From Nelumbo lutea (taxonomy: Eukaryota > Streptophyta > Magnoliopsida > Proteales > Nelumbonaceae), in assembly GCA_022828595.1 (NCBI GenBank), contig JAKGHH010000002.1, forward strand, positions 84,908,076-84,972,075: a stretch of DNA of 64,000 nucleotides. Reading direction: 5' to 3'. A program made the translations under genes and the position numbers. A model generated the notes under the pieces. That model had not been told where the DNA came from. It was given only the letters and a program-made list of their open reading frames with translations, and did not search any database. Positions 1-10,261 of this stretch are shown in pieces (within the stretch, counting starts at the first letter, position 1; every line of letters begins with the position of its first letter).

Positions 1-808
1 AGTAAGAAACTTACCAGTTCTGATCGTAAAAATTCCTGGATGGAAGCGTCGATCCAAAGCATTCGAGCTGGGTCTACTGCTAAGGTCGGAACTGTGACTG
101 TTTCTTCTATTGGCGCGGCTTGTTCTTCGCCTTGCTCCATAGGTCGCTCCAGCTCGAGGTCATCGGCTACCTTGGTTTTTCCCTTCAGGGCGGCGACGTA
201 GCACTTACGGGACTCGAGATGGTCGCCCCGCGCTACTCCCACACCGAAGTTGGTTGGAAACTTCATAGCCAAATGGTAAGTGGAGACCACCGCCCGTAGG
301 ACATGGGTGATTGGTCGACCTACTATGGCATTGTAGGGGGACGGGGTCGCGACCACCAAGAAGTCGTGCTTGAATCTGACCACACAAAGCCATGTGCCGA
401 CTTCCACAGGTACTGTTATTTTCCCAAGGGGCCGAACTTCTTCTCTGTTGAAGCCTACCAAAGGAGTGTCTGCGGGCTTCAGGTCGCTTCTCTGCAACTG
501 GAGCTGGTCAAACACAGCTTTGAAGAGGATGTCGGCTGAGCTGCCTGAGTCGACGAGTACACGTCTGACCTCAAAGTCGTTGATTCTTAGCTTTATTACG
601 AGCGCATCGTCATGGGGGTAGTGGATCCTCGCGCATCATCTTCTGTGAAGAAAATTGGCTCTTCTGTCCTCGACTGCTTCGGGGGGTTTTGCTCCTGTAG
701 GGTGGCTTCACGAACCAAAGTCCAAGCTGTTGTTGAAGTGCAACCCGCGACGATAGAACCTCCCACTATCAAGTGAATGGTTCCCCTGACTGGCCACTCC
801 TCTGGAGG
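1..808 (-). pseudogene. Ty3/gypsy protease region of the minus-strand element (cut by the window edge)
   Basis: The minus strand encodes a retroviral-type aspartic protease: VLVDSGSSADILFKAVF (complement of about 505-555) contains the D-S-G catalytic triad, followed by LVGFNREEVRPLG and PYNAIVGRPI. In this family the protease cleaves the Gag-Pol polyprotein. It sits directly downstream of gag on the same strand. No single long frame covers it, so frameshifts or stops are present. Reverse transcriptase and later domains are expected left of position 1. Confidence 0.75.
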
Positions 809-1946
809 CTACCTCTGCGGTTGTTCGGTCGGCCTGCTACTGGACTTGGGAGCATCCTTACCACGCTCCCCTTGCCGACCTGTTTTATTACTATTATTAT
901 TATTTTGTACAAAGTTTCTTAGATACCCGCGACGGATGAGCTCCTCTATCTCATCGCGGAGGTTTTTATAACTCTCAGTACTGTGACCGTGATCTTTGTG
1001 AAAACTGCAATACAGATTCTTATTCCTTTCATTGGGATTTCCCCTCAGACGGGGTGGCCACTTCACGTACAGGGCGTCTTGATTGCTATCAGGATTTCAG
1101 CCCGCTTCGCGTTCAGTGGTGTGTAATCGGCTCGGTCCGCTACAGGAGGTCAGAATAATTGACCTGGCCTTGCCCCCCGAGCTGTGTCCTTTTTCTTTCG
1201 GTTGTCTCCTTGACTGGAGAGCTCTCCTTCCCTCTTTCTTTTTTCGGGCGTGCCCTCGCCCTTTTGGTTGATCTCCTCTTCGGTGGCTATGAACTTGTCT
1301 GCAAGCATCAGGAACTCGGTTATGGTCGTTGGTTGGTTGACGACCATGTGCCATTTAAACTCTTTGTGCACTACGCCCTTCTTAGTTGCTGCAAGGCGTA
1401 CGGCAGGGTCCAGGCGCGGTATCTGCATATAGGCATTATTGAACCGTTTGATATAACTTCGGATGGATTCTCCCTCTCTCTGTACTATGCCGAGGAGACA
1501 TTTTCTTCAGCTCGTAGACACCGCTTGCTAATAACGAAGTGGAACGTGAAGGTTTGTGCGAACTGCGCCCAACTTCTTATTGACTCGGGTGCCAAGTTCC
1601 GGTACCACGTGCAGGCTGCTCCCCTAAAAGTAGTGGAGAAGGCCACGTACATGCACGACTCACTGGCTCGCGCCAGGTGCATCTGTGACTGAAAGGCATC
1701 TACGTGGTCATTTGGGTCAAACAACCTGTCATACTTGTCAAGAGGGGGGAGCTTGAAGTCTTTGGACATTGGGACTGCCAGGAGTTTGGAAGACAGGGGG
1801 AATGGAACCGAGAGGAGGGGAGCTTTGACTTCGACTGAGCTTACCTCTTCTTTGCCCATGAACTCGGGCAAATCGTGGGTGACAGATCGACGAGCCCGGT
1901 GGTGGCGTCTATACTTCTTGGTGGGCTCGGCGTTCGTGCTGCTCAC
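809..1946 (-). pseudogene. Ty3/gypsy gag of the minus-strand element
   Basis: Minus-strand frames encode a retrotransposon Gag, the structural protein that packages element RNA. Visible parts are LPPLDKYDRLFDPNDHVDAF (complement of about 1690-1750), CTWYRNLAPESIRSWAQF (about 1570-1620), a middle part with KEFKWHMVVNQPTTITEF (about 1320-1370) and a C-terminal knuckle-like segment YCSFHKDHGHSTESYKNLRD (about 965-1020). In related elements the last position of that segment is usually cysteine, so TESYKN looks mutated. The coding is split over at least three frames. At its upstream end it runs without a primer-binding site into LTR sequence. Confidence 0.8.
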
Positions 1947-3616
1947 CTCCCAATGGAGGTGTTCACGCCCAAGGAAGGATCCAAAATATGCTCCCACTGA
2001 AGATGGCGCAGTGCAGGGTGGAGCAGAATCAGCAGTGTTCTTCCAAAAGAACTTGACCCTTCGCAAGATTCAACTAAACAGCTTGTGAATACAACTCCCA
2101 CCAATCTTTTCTCCAAAAGATTGGTATCAAGATCCAATCTTGATTTCTCCCAAGAACTGGAGATCGAACTGCTATAGGCGGCAACTACAAGAAGGAGGCG
2201 GCAAGAGAGTATTTGCAGGGTGCAGATTCTCTCTTCTTGTGATTTCAGCTCTGAAGACAAGAATGTGTATTGCTTGCATGTCTAAAGGCTGCTGCCCCCT
2301 TCTCCTTTTATAATCTTAAAGGGATCAGCTCCTAATCCCATTAGGAGTTGCTAACCCAAATCATATTTGAATTAGAAGTCCCTTTAAGATAAGGGATAAC
2401 CCTTAATTAGATCAGCCATCTCCTAATCTAATTAGGAGGTTTCCAGATCTAAATCTCATTTAGATCTTGGACTCTCTAAGTGGATAGGGTCTGGGCCCAT
2501 TCCTATCAACTGATCCATCTCAGAATTCGCCCCTTAAGTGACTAATCAAATTAGCCCAGTTCGAAATGGGCTTAAGGCCCATTTAAGGTTATGTATTCAT
2601 TTACCCTTCCAAACTGCAGCCCAGTTGGGCTTCCTTGTATGGCGTGGGACCCAAACATTGATCTACACATCAGCCACATGGGTTCGGCCCAGCCTTTGTT
2701 ACAAGGCCTGGCCGAATACATTGTTATATACAGTGCACCCCCTGAAAACCCATCAGATGGGCTCTATGGGCCCAACACTTACCCTAAGTGGTCCCTGGGC
2801 CAAGCCACCTTGTAACACCCAGGGACTGTGGGCAGATGCAAGATTAGCCCATCAGGTATTATCCTCAATGGTCTTACACTTAATCTCTCAGCCAATGATC
2901 ATACACTGCCCGACAAGAGAGGACCTCTCCCTCGGCTGCAAGGAACAGTGTTGCACTCTCTGCTTATATGGATCCCGGGAATTAAAACCTTTTGCAAATC
3001 ATTTCGAAACTATAATTTATATACTTTTATATCTCATATAAAATATATTTTGCAAAACAAATCTCAACGATTGAAATCGGTTGCCGGCAGTCTTGATTTC
3101 CATTAGTGAGAGTGCATCCCCGATCATTACCTTTGTCCGACAAAGGGGTTGATCCTGTCACTATGATCACCCACTCAGATGAATTCTCAGACTGTCCCAA
3201 CATACCCAGGTTTTGACCCCCGCTAAGGATCTCACTGATTGGTACATCAAAGGCGGCCCAATCCGACACCTAGTGCAATATCATAATCGAGTCTAGGGGT
3301 CGGGTGTAACTTTCCAGTTTTGCCCATCAATCTCCAAGGTCCAGGGCAATACTGGAAATCTGGTCCAGTTCAAAGATTCAATTAATCCTACACTGTATGT
3401 GCCTAGGGTCTCACCCCAGTAGCTGAGACAAGCCACCCCAACCGATTTGGTGGCACCATAGTGTCAGCCTTGTCAGGATAGGTCTCCCCAGACCGACCCA
3501 CTGGCTGTGAACATACCAAGGAAACATGAATCAAATATGCACCTTTACTCAATTAGAATAAACTCATAAAGTATATCATTTTGATTAAAGCTAAGGGCAT
3601 ACAAAACTATCTAACA
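1947..3616 (-). repeat. 5' LTR (3'-truncated) of the minus-strand gypsy element
   Basis: This stretch matches the complete solo LTR at 59617-61543 along its length. For example 'tatggcgtgggacccaa' and 'ccacatgggttcggcccagcc' occur in both. On the minus strand it begins TGTTAGATAG (ending on the plus strand in ctaaca at 3611-3616), as expected of an LTR. Compared with the solo copy it lacks about the last 220 bp, and its homology stops near 1947, where gag sequence begins. The small ORFs inside are not genes. Confidence 0.75.
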
Positions 3617-5047
3617 CGATGCCCTCCTCGCTAGTCTGCAACTTGCTAGGGACCTCGGCTCCTCATACATTGAAGCCTTCAGCGACTCTCAACTAGTGTT
3701 GAATCAAGTGAACGGCGAGTACAAGGCCAGGGAACAAAGTATGTCCAAGTACCTCGCCAAAGTCCAAGATCTAGCCCGCCACTTCCAACACTTCTCCCTG
3801 TAACAGGTCCTGTGAGCCGACAACACACGAGCCTACGCCCTTTCCAAGTTAGCAAGTACCTCGAGCGGATCCCCCAGCCAGACCGTGCTCGTCAAGAAGC
3901 TACTTCGGCCCTCCATTGAAAAATCCCAAGTATTCCCAATAGAGGTCGAACCTTCATGGATGGATCCCATCGTCAACTTCCTATCAACTGGACGGCTGCC
4001 AGAAGACAGAAATGAGGCAAAACGACTCAGACAACAAGCAGCCCACTAAACCCTACTAGAAGGGTAACTGTACCGAAGATCCTTCACCTTCCCTTACCTT
4101 TGATGCCTCCGTCTGGAGGAGGGCAGCTATGTGCTATGAGAAATTCACGAAGGCATTTGCAGTAATCATCTCGGTGGGAGAGCCCTAGCCCCAAAAGCCC
4201 TAAGGTAGGGCTACTTCTGGCCTACCCTCCACAAGGACGCAGCTAGATTGGTGCGAAGGTGTAACCCATGCCAGAGGCACACCAACTTATGCCACCGACA
4301 AGCCACCACTCTCTCAGCCCTGAGCAGCCAATGGCCCTTCGTCAAATGGGGCATGGACCTCCTTGGCCCCTTTCCTCAGGCCACAGGGGGAAGAAAGTGG
4401 GTGGAAGCCAAGCCTTTGGTCGCCATTACGGTGCGAGCCATCCAAAATTTCTTTTGGAAAAACATCATCTACCGCTCCAGCCTACTTTACATGCTAGTCA
4501 CCGACAACGAGAACCAATTTGATGACGCCAAGTTCCGGGAGTGGTGTGCCTCCCTCGGCATCAAGTAGCAATACACCTCAGTAGGCTATCCACAAACCAA
4601 TGGCCTAACCGAGGTCACCAACAGGAGAATACTGAACGTATTGAAGACCAGATTGGACCGAGCAAAAGGCCTATGGGCTGACGAGATTAATAGTGTACTC
4701 TGGGCTTACCAAACTACACCTCGGACAGGCACAGGAGAAACTCCCTTCGGCTTAACCTACGGCATAGAAGCAGTAATCCCAGCAGAGATCGGCTTGCCGC
4801 TTACCAGCAGCAAGTGGCCAGCTACTACAACTCCAAGGTAAAAGAAAGACACTAACAAGTGGGAGACCTTGTCCTCAGAAAGGTCATGGCCCCTGAACTC
4901 GGAGTAGGGAAGTTGGGCCCCAGCTGGGAAGGGCCCTACAGAATCAAGCGAGTCCTCGGCCCCGGCACCATTCACCTGGAATACCTAGATGGAAGACCTG
5001 TACCTTGGACATGGAACTCGGAGAACCTCCGGATGTACTACAAGTGA
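3617..5047 (+). pseudogene. Ty3/gypsy RNase H-integrase (3' end of pol), plus-strand element
   Basis: Plus-strand frames encode the end of a gypsy polyprotein. First comes the RNase H end (IEAFSDSQLVLNQVNGEY, about 3660-3720). The integrase follows, with a zinc-binding segment (GYFWPTLHKDAARLVRRCNP, about 4207-4265), core residues in WGMDLLGPFP and VTDNENQFDD, ASLGIKQYTSVGYPQTNGL cut by a TAG at 4566, and a C-terminal GPF/Y-like part (LGPSWEGPYRIKRVLGPG). Stops lie near 3800, 4048, 4102 and 4203, so it is dead. It begins right at the end of the LTR at 3616, so the minus-strand element appears to have inserted here and the upstream half should lie beyond its other LTR. Confidence 0.85.
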
Positions 5048-5880
5048 TTGTAATATCTTTTTGAAACTATTGGAGGAATGAAGCAAAGTTCCTCTTCGGC
5101 TCAATGCTTAGGGTGTGTACCTACTAAGTTCTTACAACTCTTCGGCCTCGCGACTGGCAGGGACGCACGGGCTCCTCCGAGGGCTGTACCCCCTTGCTAG
5201 ACCGATGCCAAGACTTAACGAATAAGTAGCGAACACCCTAGCTATGACTTAATGCATCAGAATACACCAGGACGGCCGAGGGCCTCATGAGCCTCAGCGC
5301 CCCACCACGGCGATAGCTAGCCTCTTGAATTTCACACTTAGCGCTACTAGCAAAGGAAGCTAGCCTCCTCGGAGCGTTGCGCTCGACTTCATCGAAACAT
5401 ACACGCAGGGATATGAGAGCCAGGCGAGCTTCGGCTTTGCCTAGGCCCCACGGAGCCAAACAGGCCTTAGCTCTGTCTCAGCCACCCCACAATTGGGCAA
5501 GCCATCTCAGCCTCGCCGAAGCTAATGCGCGGGGATACGGGAGCCAGGCAAGCCTCGGCTCTGCCTAGGACCCACGGAGCTAGAAGGGCCTTAGCTCTGT
5601 CTCGGCCACCCCCCAATACGGTAGAACACTTCGGCCTTGCCGAAGCCAATACTTAAAAGATTGGGAGACAGGTGAGCCTCAGCTCAGCCTCGGCCCCACT
5701 CTCACGTCGACAGGTCATCTTGTTATTTACTCAAGGGGAAGAGAGCCAGGCAAGCCTCATGCTCCGCTTCGGCCTCCCTCCATCACAGGCCTCTTCGGCA
5801 AAAAAAAAATAAGGGCAAAAATAGTGCAAAAAAGAAAAAAAAACACAACGAAAAACAACACAGCAAAGCAAAAGTACAAC
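5048..5880 (+). repeat. GC-rich untranslated region with a ~124-bp tandem repeat
   Basis: Downstream of the integrase stop there is no coding sequence. A unit of about 124 bp containing 'gagccaggcaagcctcggc' and 'ccttagctctgtctc' starts near 5417, 5541 and 5665, with a further partial copy near 5745. ORFs on both strands here are products of the repeat. It ends in an A-rich stretch (5800-5870). Confidence 0.7.
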
Positions 5881-6019
5881 ATTTGAGGCAAAGATTAAAA
5901 TGCCATTGGTTTTCATTATATACAAAAATTTTTGGCTTTACAAAATTGTTTCACGGCCCCTCGGGCCGAACATATGTAAATGTCAAAAAAAAGAGAGAGA
6001 AAGAAAAAAGGGAAAAAGC

Positions 6020-8111
6020 ATGGCCTAAGCCTTGCCACCAGCCGAAGGAGGAAATGCAGAATCAGCAGCCTTTTCGGGAGAGTCAGGGATAACCTTCAAA
6101 GATTTGGCATCAAAGTCTGGAAGCACCGCTGCAAGTGCCTTCTTGGTGTCCTCAAGTAAGCCTTGGAAGCGAGATCGGCCAACTCATCAGCTCGTTCCCT
6201 GCCTCCTCAACCCTCTTCTCTGCCTCGGCCACCAGCTTATTTGCCTCGGCGGTGTCTGCCTCGACCTACTAGAGACGTCGCTCGACCTCAAAAATGAGGC
6301 TCTCTACACGAGTTCTCTCCATCTGCTCCTTGGAAAGGAGATCTTCTGTCGTCTTCAGCTTCTCCTCGGCAGCCATTCAGAACTTTTGCTTGTCGCCTAA
6401 GTACCACTGCATCTCGCGGCACTTCTCCACGGCGGTGGTGGCGACTTGTTGAAGCTTGTCTTTCTCAACCTCCAGCTTATCCATGTTGGCTAGGGTCAAT
6501 TTCAACCGATCCCCTAGCCCAACAAAGTGAAGGTAGACCTGCAGCTAGAAAACAGTTAACACAGTAGAAAAACGAAGAAAAGAAGAAAAGGGAAGGGGAG
6601 CAAGTTGTTACCTCAGCCAGGCTCTACAGCCCCTGGTCGTACATCTTATATAGGGCCATCCCCGGCATCTGGAAGCGGTCCCAAGACAAAAGAGCCCCAC
6701 TCGCCAACGTCGGGCAAAAAACGCATTGTGGATAGAGTCCCCCTCGCGGACCTCCCACTCAGGGCGGAAGATTTGGTCAGACCGGTGGCAAGCTCCTCCA
6801 ACGACGTGGGAGCAAAAAACGGCACCATTCGCTTCTTGTAGGGCCTCCTTGGGGCATCACCGGCAGAACTCCCGATGCGGGCCACCTTCTGCTGCAATTG
6901 ACCCTCTACGGCCCCCTCGACTAGTCTCTTCCTATCCCGGCCTCGCCGATAGATCTCCCCAGCACCTCAGCTGACTGCTATAGCGCTTGCTCCTCACACC
7001 CCGGCTGGCTCTCCTCGATGGGCCCCTTTCCCTTTGCGGGGATCTGTGGAGTGGCTTCCTTCGGGGGAGCTGTTGAAGGAGTCCCTTTGGCGGGGACCTG
7101 TGCTTTCAACCCCTTGGTAGGGACCTGACAAGAAGAACCCCCCTTCGCAGGGGCCGGCACCTTCTTCTGGGTTGGCGTGCCCCCGGTGGCCCTCTGAGGC
7201 GTCTGCCCGCCAACCTTTGCCCGCTCCTTCTGCATTATGCGGGCACGATCAACTAGAGCCTTTCGGCCATTGGCACCTCTGCAAACAAAACAGTAGTTAG
7301 TACCACTACACAAAGACGACGACGAGGAAAACGTGGAAAGGGATTGCGTGGCCTATCCTACCGAGGGGGCAGGGTTGAGCCCCGCGAAAACTAGTGGGAC
7401 CTCTTCCTCCACCAAGGGCTGGGCTCGGACTATCCCTAGGTTGAGCAGTCGCGCAAGATCGCCGCTCTCACTCGTAAGCAAGGGGACACTTTTCTCCGCA
7501 GACAAGCTGGCTTCTCCCCACCCTGACTTGAAGAACCAGTCCTCGGGACAAGACAAAAAGAAGTATTTACTCTTCCAGTTGTGCACGGAAGAGGGGTTAT
7601 CTACGGGCTTGGACTTGTAGGGTTGGAAGTAGAAGACACTAGCTTCGGAAGTGTGCTTTCTCAGCGCGAAGACCGCCTAGAAGAGATTTGGCATCAGCTC
7701 CACCCCCTGGAGCTGAGCCGCCACCAGCATTGCCACAATGGTCCTTATCACATTGGGCTCCAACTAACTAAGGGCAATGCCATACACCCTCAATAAGTCA
7801 AAGACCAACGAATGATGGGGGGAACCGAAGACCGAATTGGAGAAGTGTTGACAAACGCAAATCTCCCCCTCCTTGGAAGTCCACGGCTGATCATTCGCCT
7901 CAGGCTCCCTCACTCCATAGGACCAAGGGATGAAGTACTACCTCGTCAGGGCCTTGACCTGATCCTAGTCCAGAGAACCTTTGAACTCTAGGCGAGAAGG
8001 ATCAATCTCAGCCGCCACCCCGACAAATCTCTCAACCCTCGTCCCGAGGACGAGGTCCGGGTCCTGCTCCCCCTTGGCTTGGGGGGACCCCTCGGCCTCC
8101 CTCGGCATCAT
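6020..8111 (-). pseudogene. Antisense extra ORF of the gypsy element (gypsy-type 'transposase' domain plus coiled coil), broken
   Basis: An ORF runs antisense to pol, between the integrase and the 3' LTR. Its start is near 8111 (MMPREAEGS). It contains LEPNVIRTIVAMLVAAQLQG, HTSEASVFYFQPYKSKP and VHNWKSKYFFLSCPEDWF (7880-7490), in the style of the plant gypsy-associated family Transposase_28 (PF04195), whose function is unknown. A proline/lysine-rich linker (7000-7310) and an E/K-rich coiled coil (6600-6050) follow. Intron-like GT...AG intervals lie near 7277-7362 and 6548-6612. In-frame stops show decay. Extra ORFs of this kind, in either orientation, are known from Tat-lineage gypsy elements. 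The family assignment is from memory of the pattern. Confidence 0.55.
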
Positions 8112-8589
8112 AGATGCGGCGCTCTCATAGGGAGGAAATTACCTAAAAAGGGAGTGAAAGAAAAAGAAGTGAAGGAGTGTCGAAGACTGAAGAATCTGGG
8201 AGCTGAGTTCACTCGAAGGCGAAAGAACTTGGAGGCAAAATGACAAGAATTCTGCTGTTGAAGCCCCTATTTAAAGAAGAACGAACGGCCCAGATTTCTC
8301 GAGATCCAATGGCTAAGAAGCCACCGCCTCCACAACCCAATCATGGCGCGTCGCATGACGTTTAGCCTCGGAAGGCAAAACAACGCGCTGATAACGGCTC
8401 GGATCATTTCAAATCTAACAGATGAGAAGCACCTCCACACCTGCGATCCAGTCGTGTCGCACCCCTAAGTGCTCACCCTCGAAAGACGAAGCGACGCTCA
8501 AGACAAGCCAGTGCGTCCACCCAAAGTGACCCATTCCAATGAGCACACACACTGGTTCAACCAGAAAGTCGTCCTGCACATAGATCCTT

Positions 8590-8695
8590 GGGCCTCACAG
8601 GCCCTTCGACTTCACAGGTCCTCGACCTAAACAGCCTTCGGCTTCACAGGTCCTCGGCCTAAACAGCCTTCGGCCCTCTAGGTCCTTGGCCCAAA
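8590..8695 (+). repeat. Short tandem repeats in the gypsy 3' region
   Basis: Two to three diverged copies of a ~34-bp unit ('cacaggtcctcggcctaaa' and 'cagccttcggc') stand between the antisense ORF and the 3' LTR. The rest of 8112-8917 shows no coding sequence. Confidence 0.55.
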
Positions 8696-8917
8696 TGACG
8701 ACACCTAAGCACCCACACTGAGCACGCCTCCCGGGCCACCTATCCAAAGCAATAGTGCCATAGACAACTAGCAACTTCGGCCCAACTTACAAAGACGAAC
8801 CAGGCAGAGAAACGAAAGAGGACGCCACTACAGGGTACACCTCGGCTGCTAGGCCCACTGGCGCTCACCATTACTACTACCCTCAGCTGAAGTCGAACTC
8901 TCCTCCTCGGCCTCCGA

Positions 8918-8930
8918 AATGGGGGGCAAG
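8918..8930 (+). other. Polypurine tract
   Basis: A purine run with six consecutive G (aaatggggggcaag) lies directly before the TG that opens the 3' LTR, the position where plus-strand DNA synthesis is primed in LTR elements. Confidence 0.55.
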
Positions 8931-9492
8931 TGATGTGGGGTGACCCAACCCAAACCATTTGAGGCTGGGAGGCCTAGCCCACGAGCGCCAAATCCAGGAA
9001 CGAGATCCGCTACAGTAGGGGTTATCCTGCTCCCCTCGTACGGAGCCAATTGCGGAGCATTCACATGATCCTTCCAAGCTCGTTGTACGCTTTTGTACGG
9101 CTCCCATTTCGAGCGTTCATCTCCACCTACCTCTAGGCAGCTCAAGTATAAATAAGGGTGCCCCCCTCCATGTAAAGGGATGGAATCGGAGCTAATCTGA
9201 TACAATCTGCATCTGGACCTGGAACTGGTCTCAAAAACTATATCATGGTTCCCCTCTTCGTACCTCATACTAACTTGACCGTCGAAGACTGCCTCGGGTT
9301 CTCACCCGGGGCCTCTAACGCATTTTGTCTTGCAGTGCCTCGGCCAACTACCTTCGGCTTCTATAGTACTCGGAGCCCATTTTGCCTCGGCCCATAGACC
9401 TCGGCCTCAGCACAAGCTCTCCAAACCCTCGAAGCCTTCGGAGTCTAGGGGCGAAATTACTTTGTTGTCCTTGGCCAATCTGAGCACCAACA
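8931..9492 (+). repeat. 3' LTR of the plus-strand gypsy element
   Basis: It begins TGATGTGGGG right after the polypurine tract and ends CACCAACA at 9492 (TG...CA). A TATA box (tataaataagg) lies at 9147-9157, as expected inside an LTR. Sequence to the right (from 9493) is AT-rich intron. The matching 5' LTR would be off the left edge, so the exact end cannot be confirmed here. Confidence 0.6.
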
Positions 9493-10261
9493 CCCACTAA
9501 GACAAATGATTCCATACTTCTTAGAGAATGACTATAGGTTGCTTCAAGAAGTTGGTGGAGAGAGAAATAGGTGGAGCAGTGAGGACAGTTGAGGAAGAGG
9601 AATAGTGATTAGAAGTTTAGAGAGAGAAAGCAAGAGAAAGAACAACGAAATGTGTTAGGGGCAATTTGGTCCCAAGAAAAAACTTTTTTCTTCCCACTCG
9701 TTTTTTCTATAAATTTCTAAATATAGTCAAATTTCCCAATTGACCAAATTTGATCATTTTAGATGCCCTATTAATTATTTAGTATTATTAATCTTTATTA
9801 TTAATTATTAGTAATAAATTATTTATTAATAGTTAAAATTTATTATTTTAATAGTAATTAATCACTGTATTAATAATTAATAGTACATGGTTAGTAACTA
9901 TTTATTTATTATTAATTACTAATTTTTAATAAATAATTATTAATTTATAATAAATTAATAATTTACAAATATTAATAACTATTTAACAAAATATAATAAC
10001 AAATTATAATATTAATATGTAATTTCTAATTACAAAATATTTGATAATTAATTACCCATTTTACTAAATAACTTATCAACTTATTAATATTTTATCATTT
10101 TATTACATTTTTAACCATTTTAGTACTTTCTTATCAGTTTATTAAATTGTTAAACAAACATTTCCAACCACATGGATAAAAATGTAAAATAACAATTTTT
10201 TAAAGCTTAGATGCCATATGCAAAAACCTCATTCTCTGCATTTGGATGTCAGAGAAAAGAA
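9493..10261. other. DDB1 intron 13, AT-rich, no gene seen
   Basis: After a purine-rich start (9540-9660) this is extremely AT-rich, with runs of taattatta-type sequence (9770-10200). I see no exon, RNA gene or recognisable element in it. Confidence 0.6.

Noticed and set aside
2538..3106. ORFs of 167 and 92 codons as genes
   Set aside because: They lie inside the LTR, and similar sequence recurs in the solo LTR at 60361-61089 without conserved coding.
5238..5649. ORFs on both strands in the GC-rich stretch
   Set aside because: They arise from the 124-bp tandem repeat.
5390..5765. CRISPR-like array
   Set aside because: Repeat units are ~124 bp and contiguous without spacers, in a plant retrotransposon.
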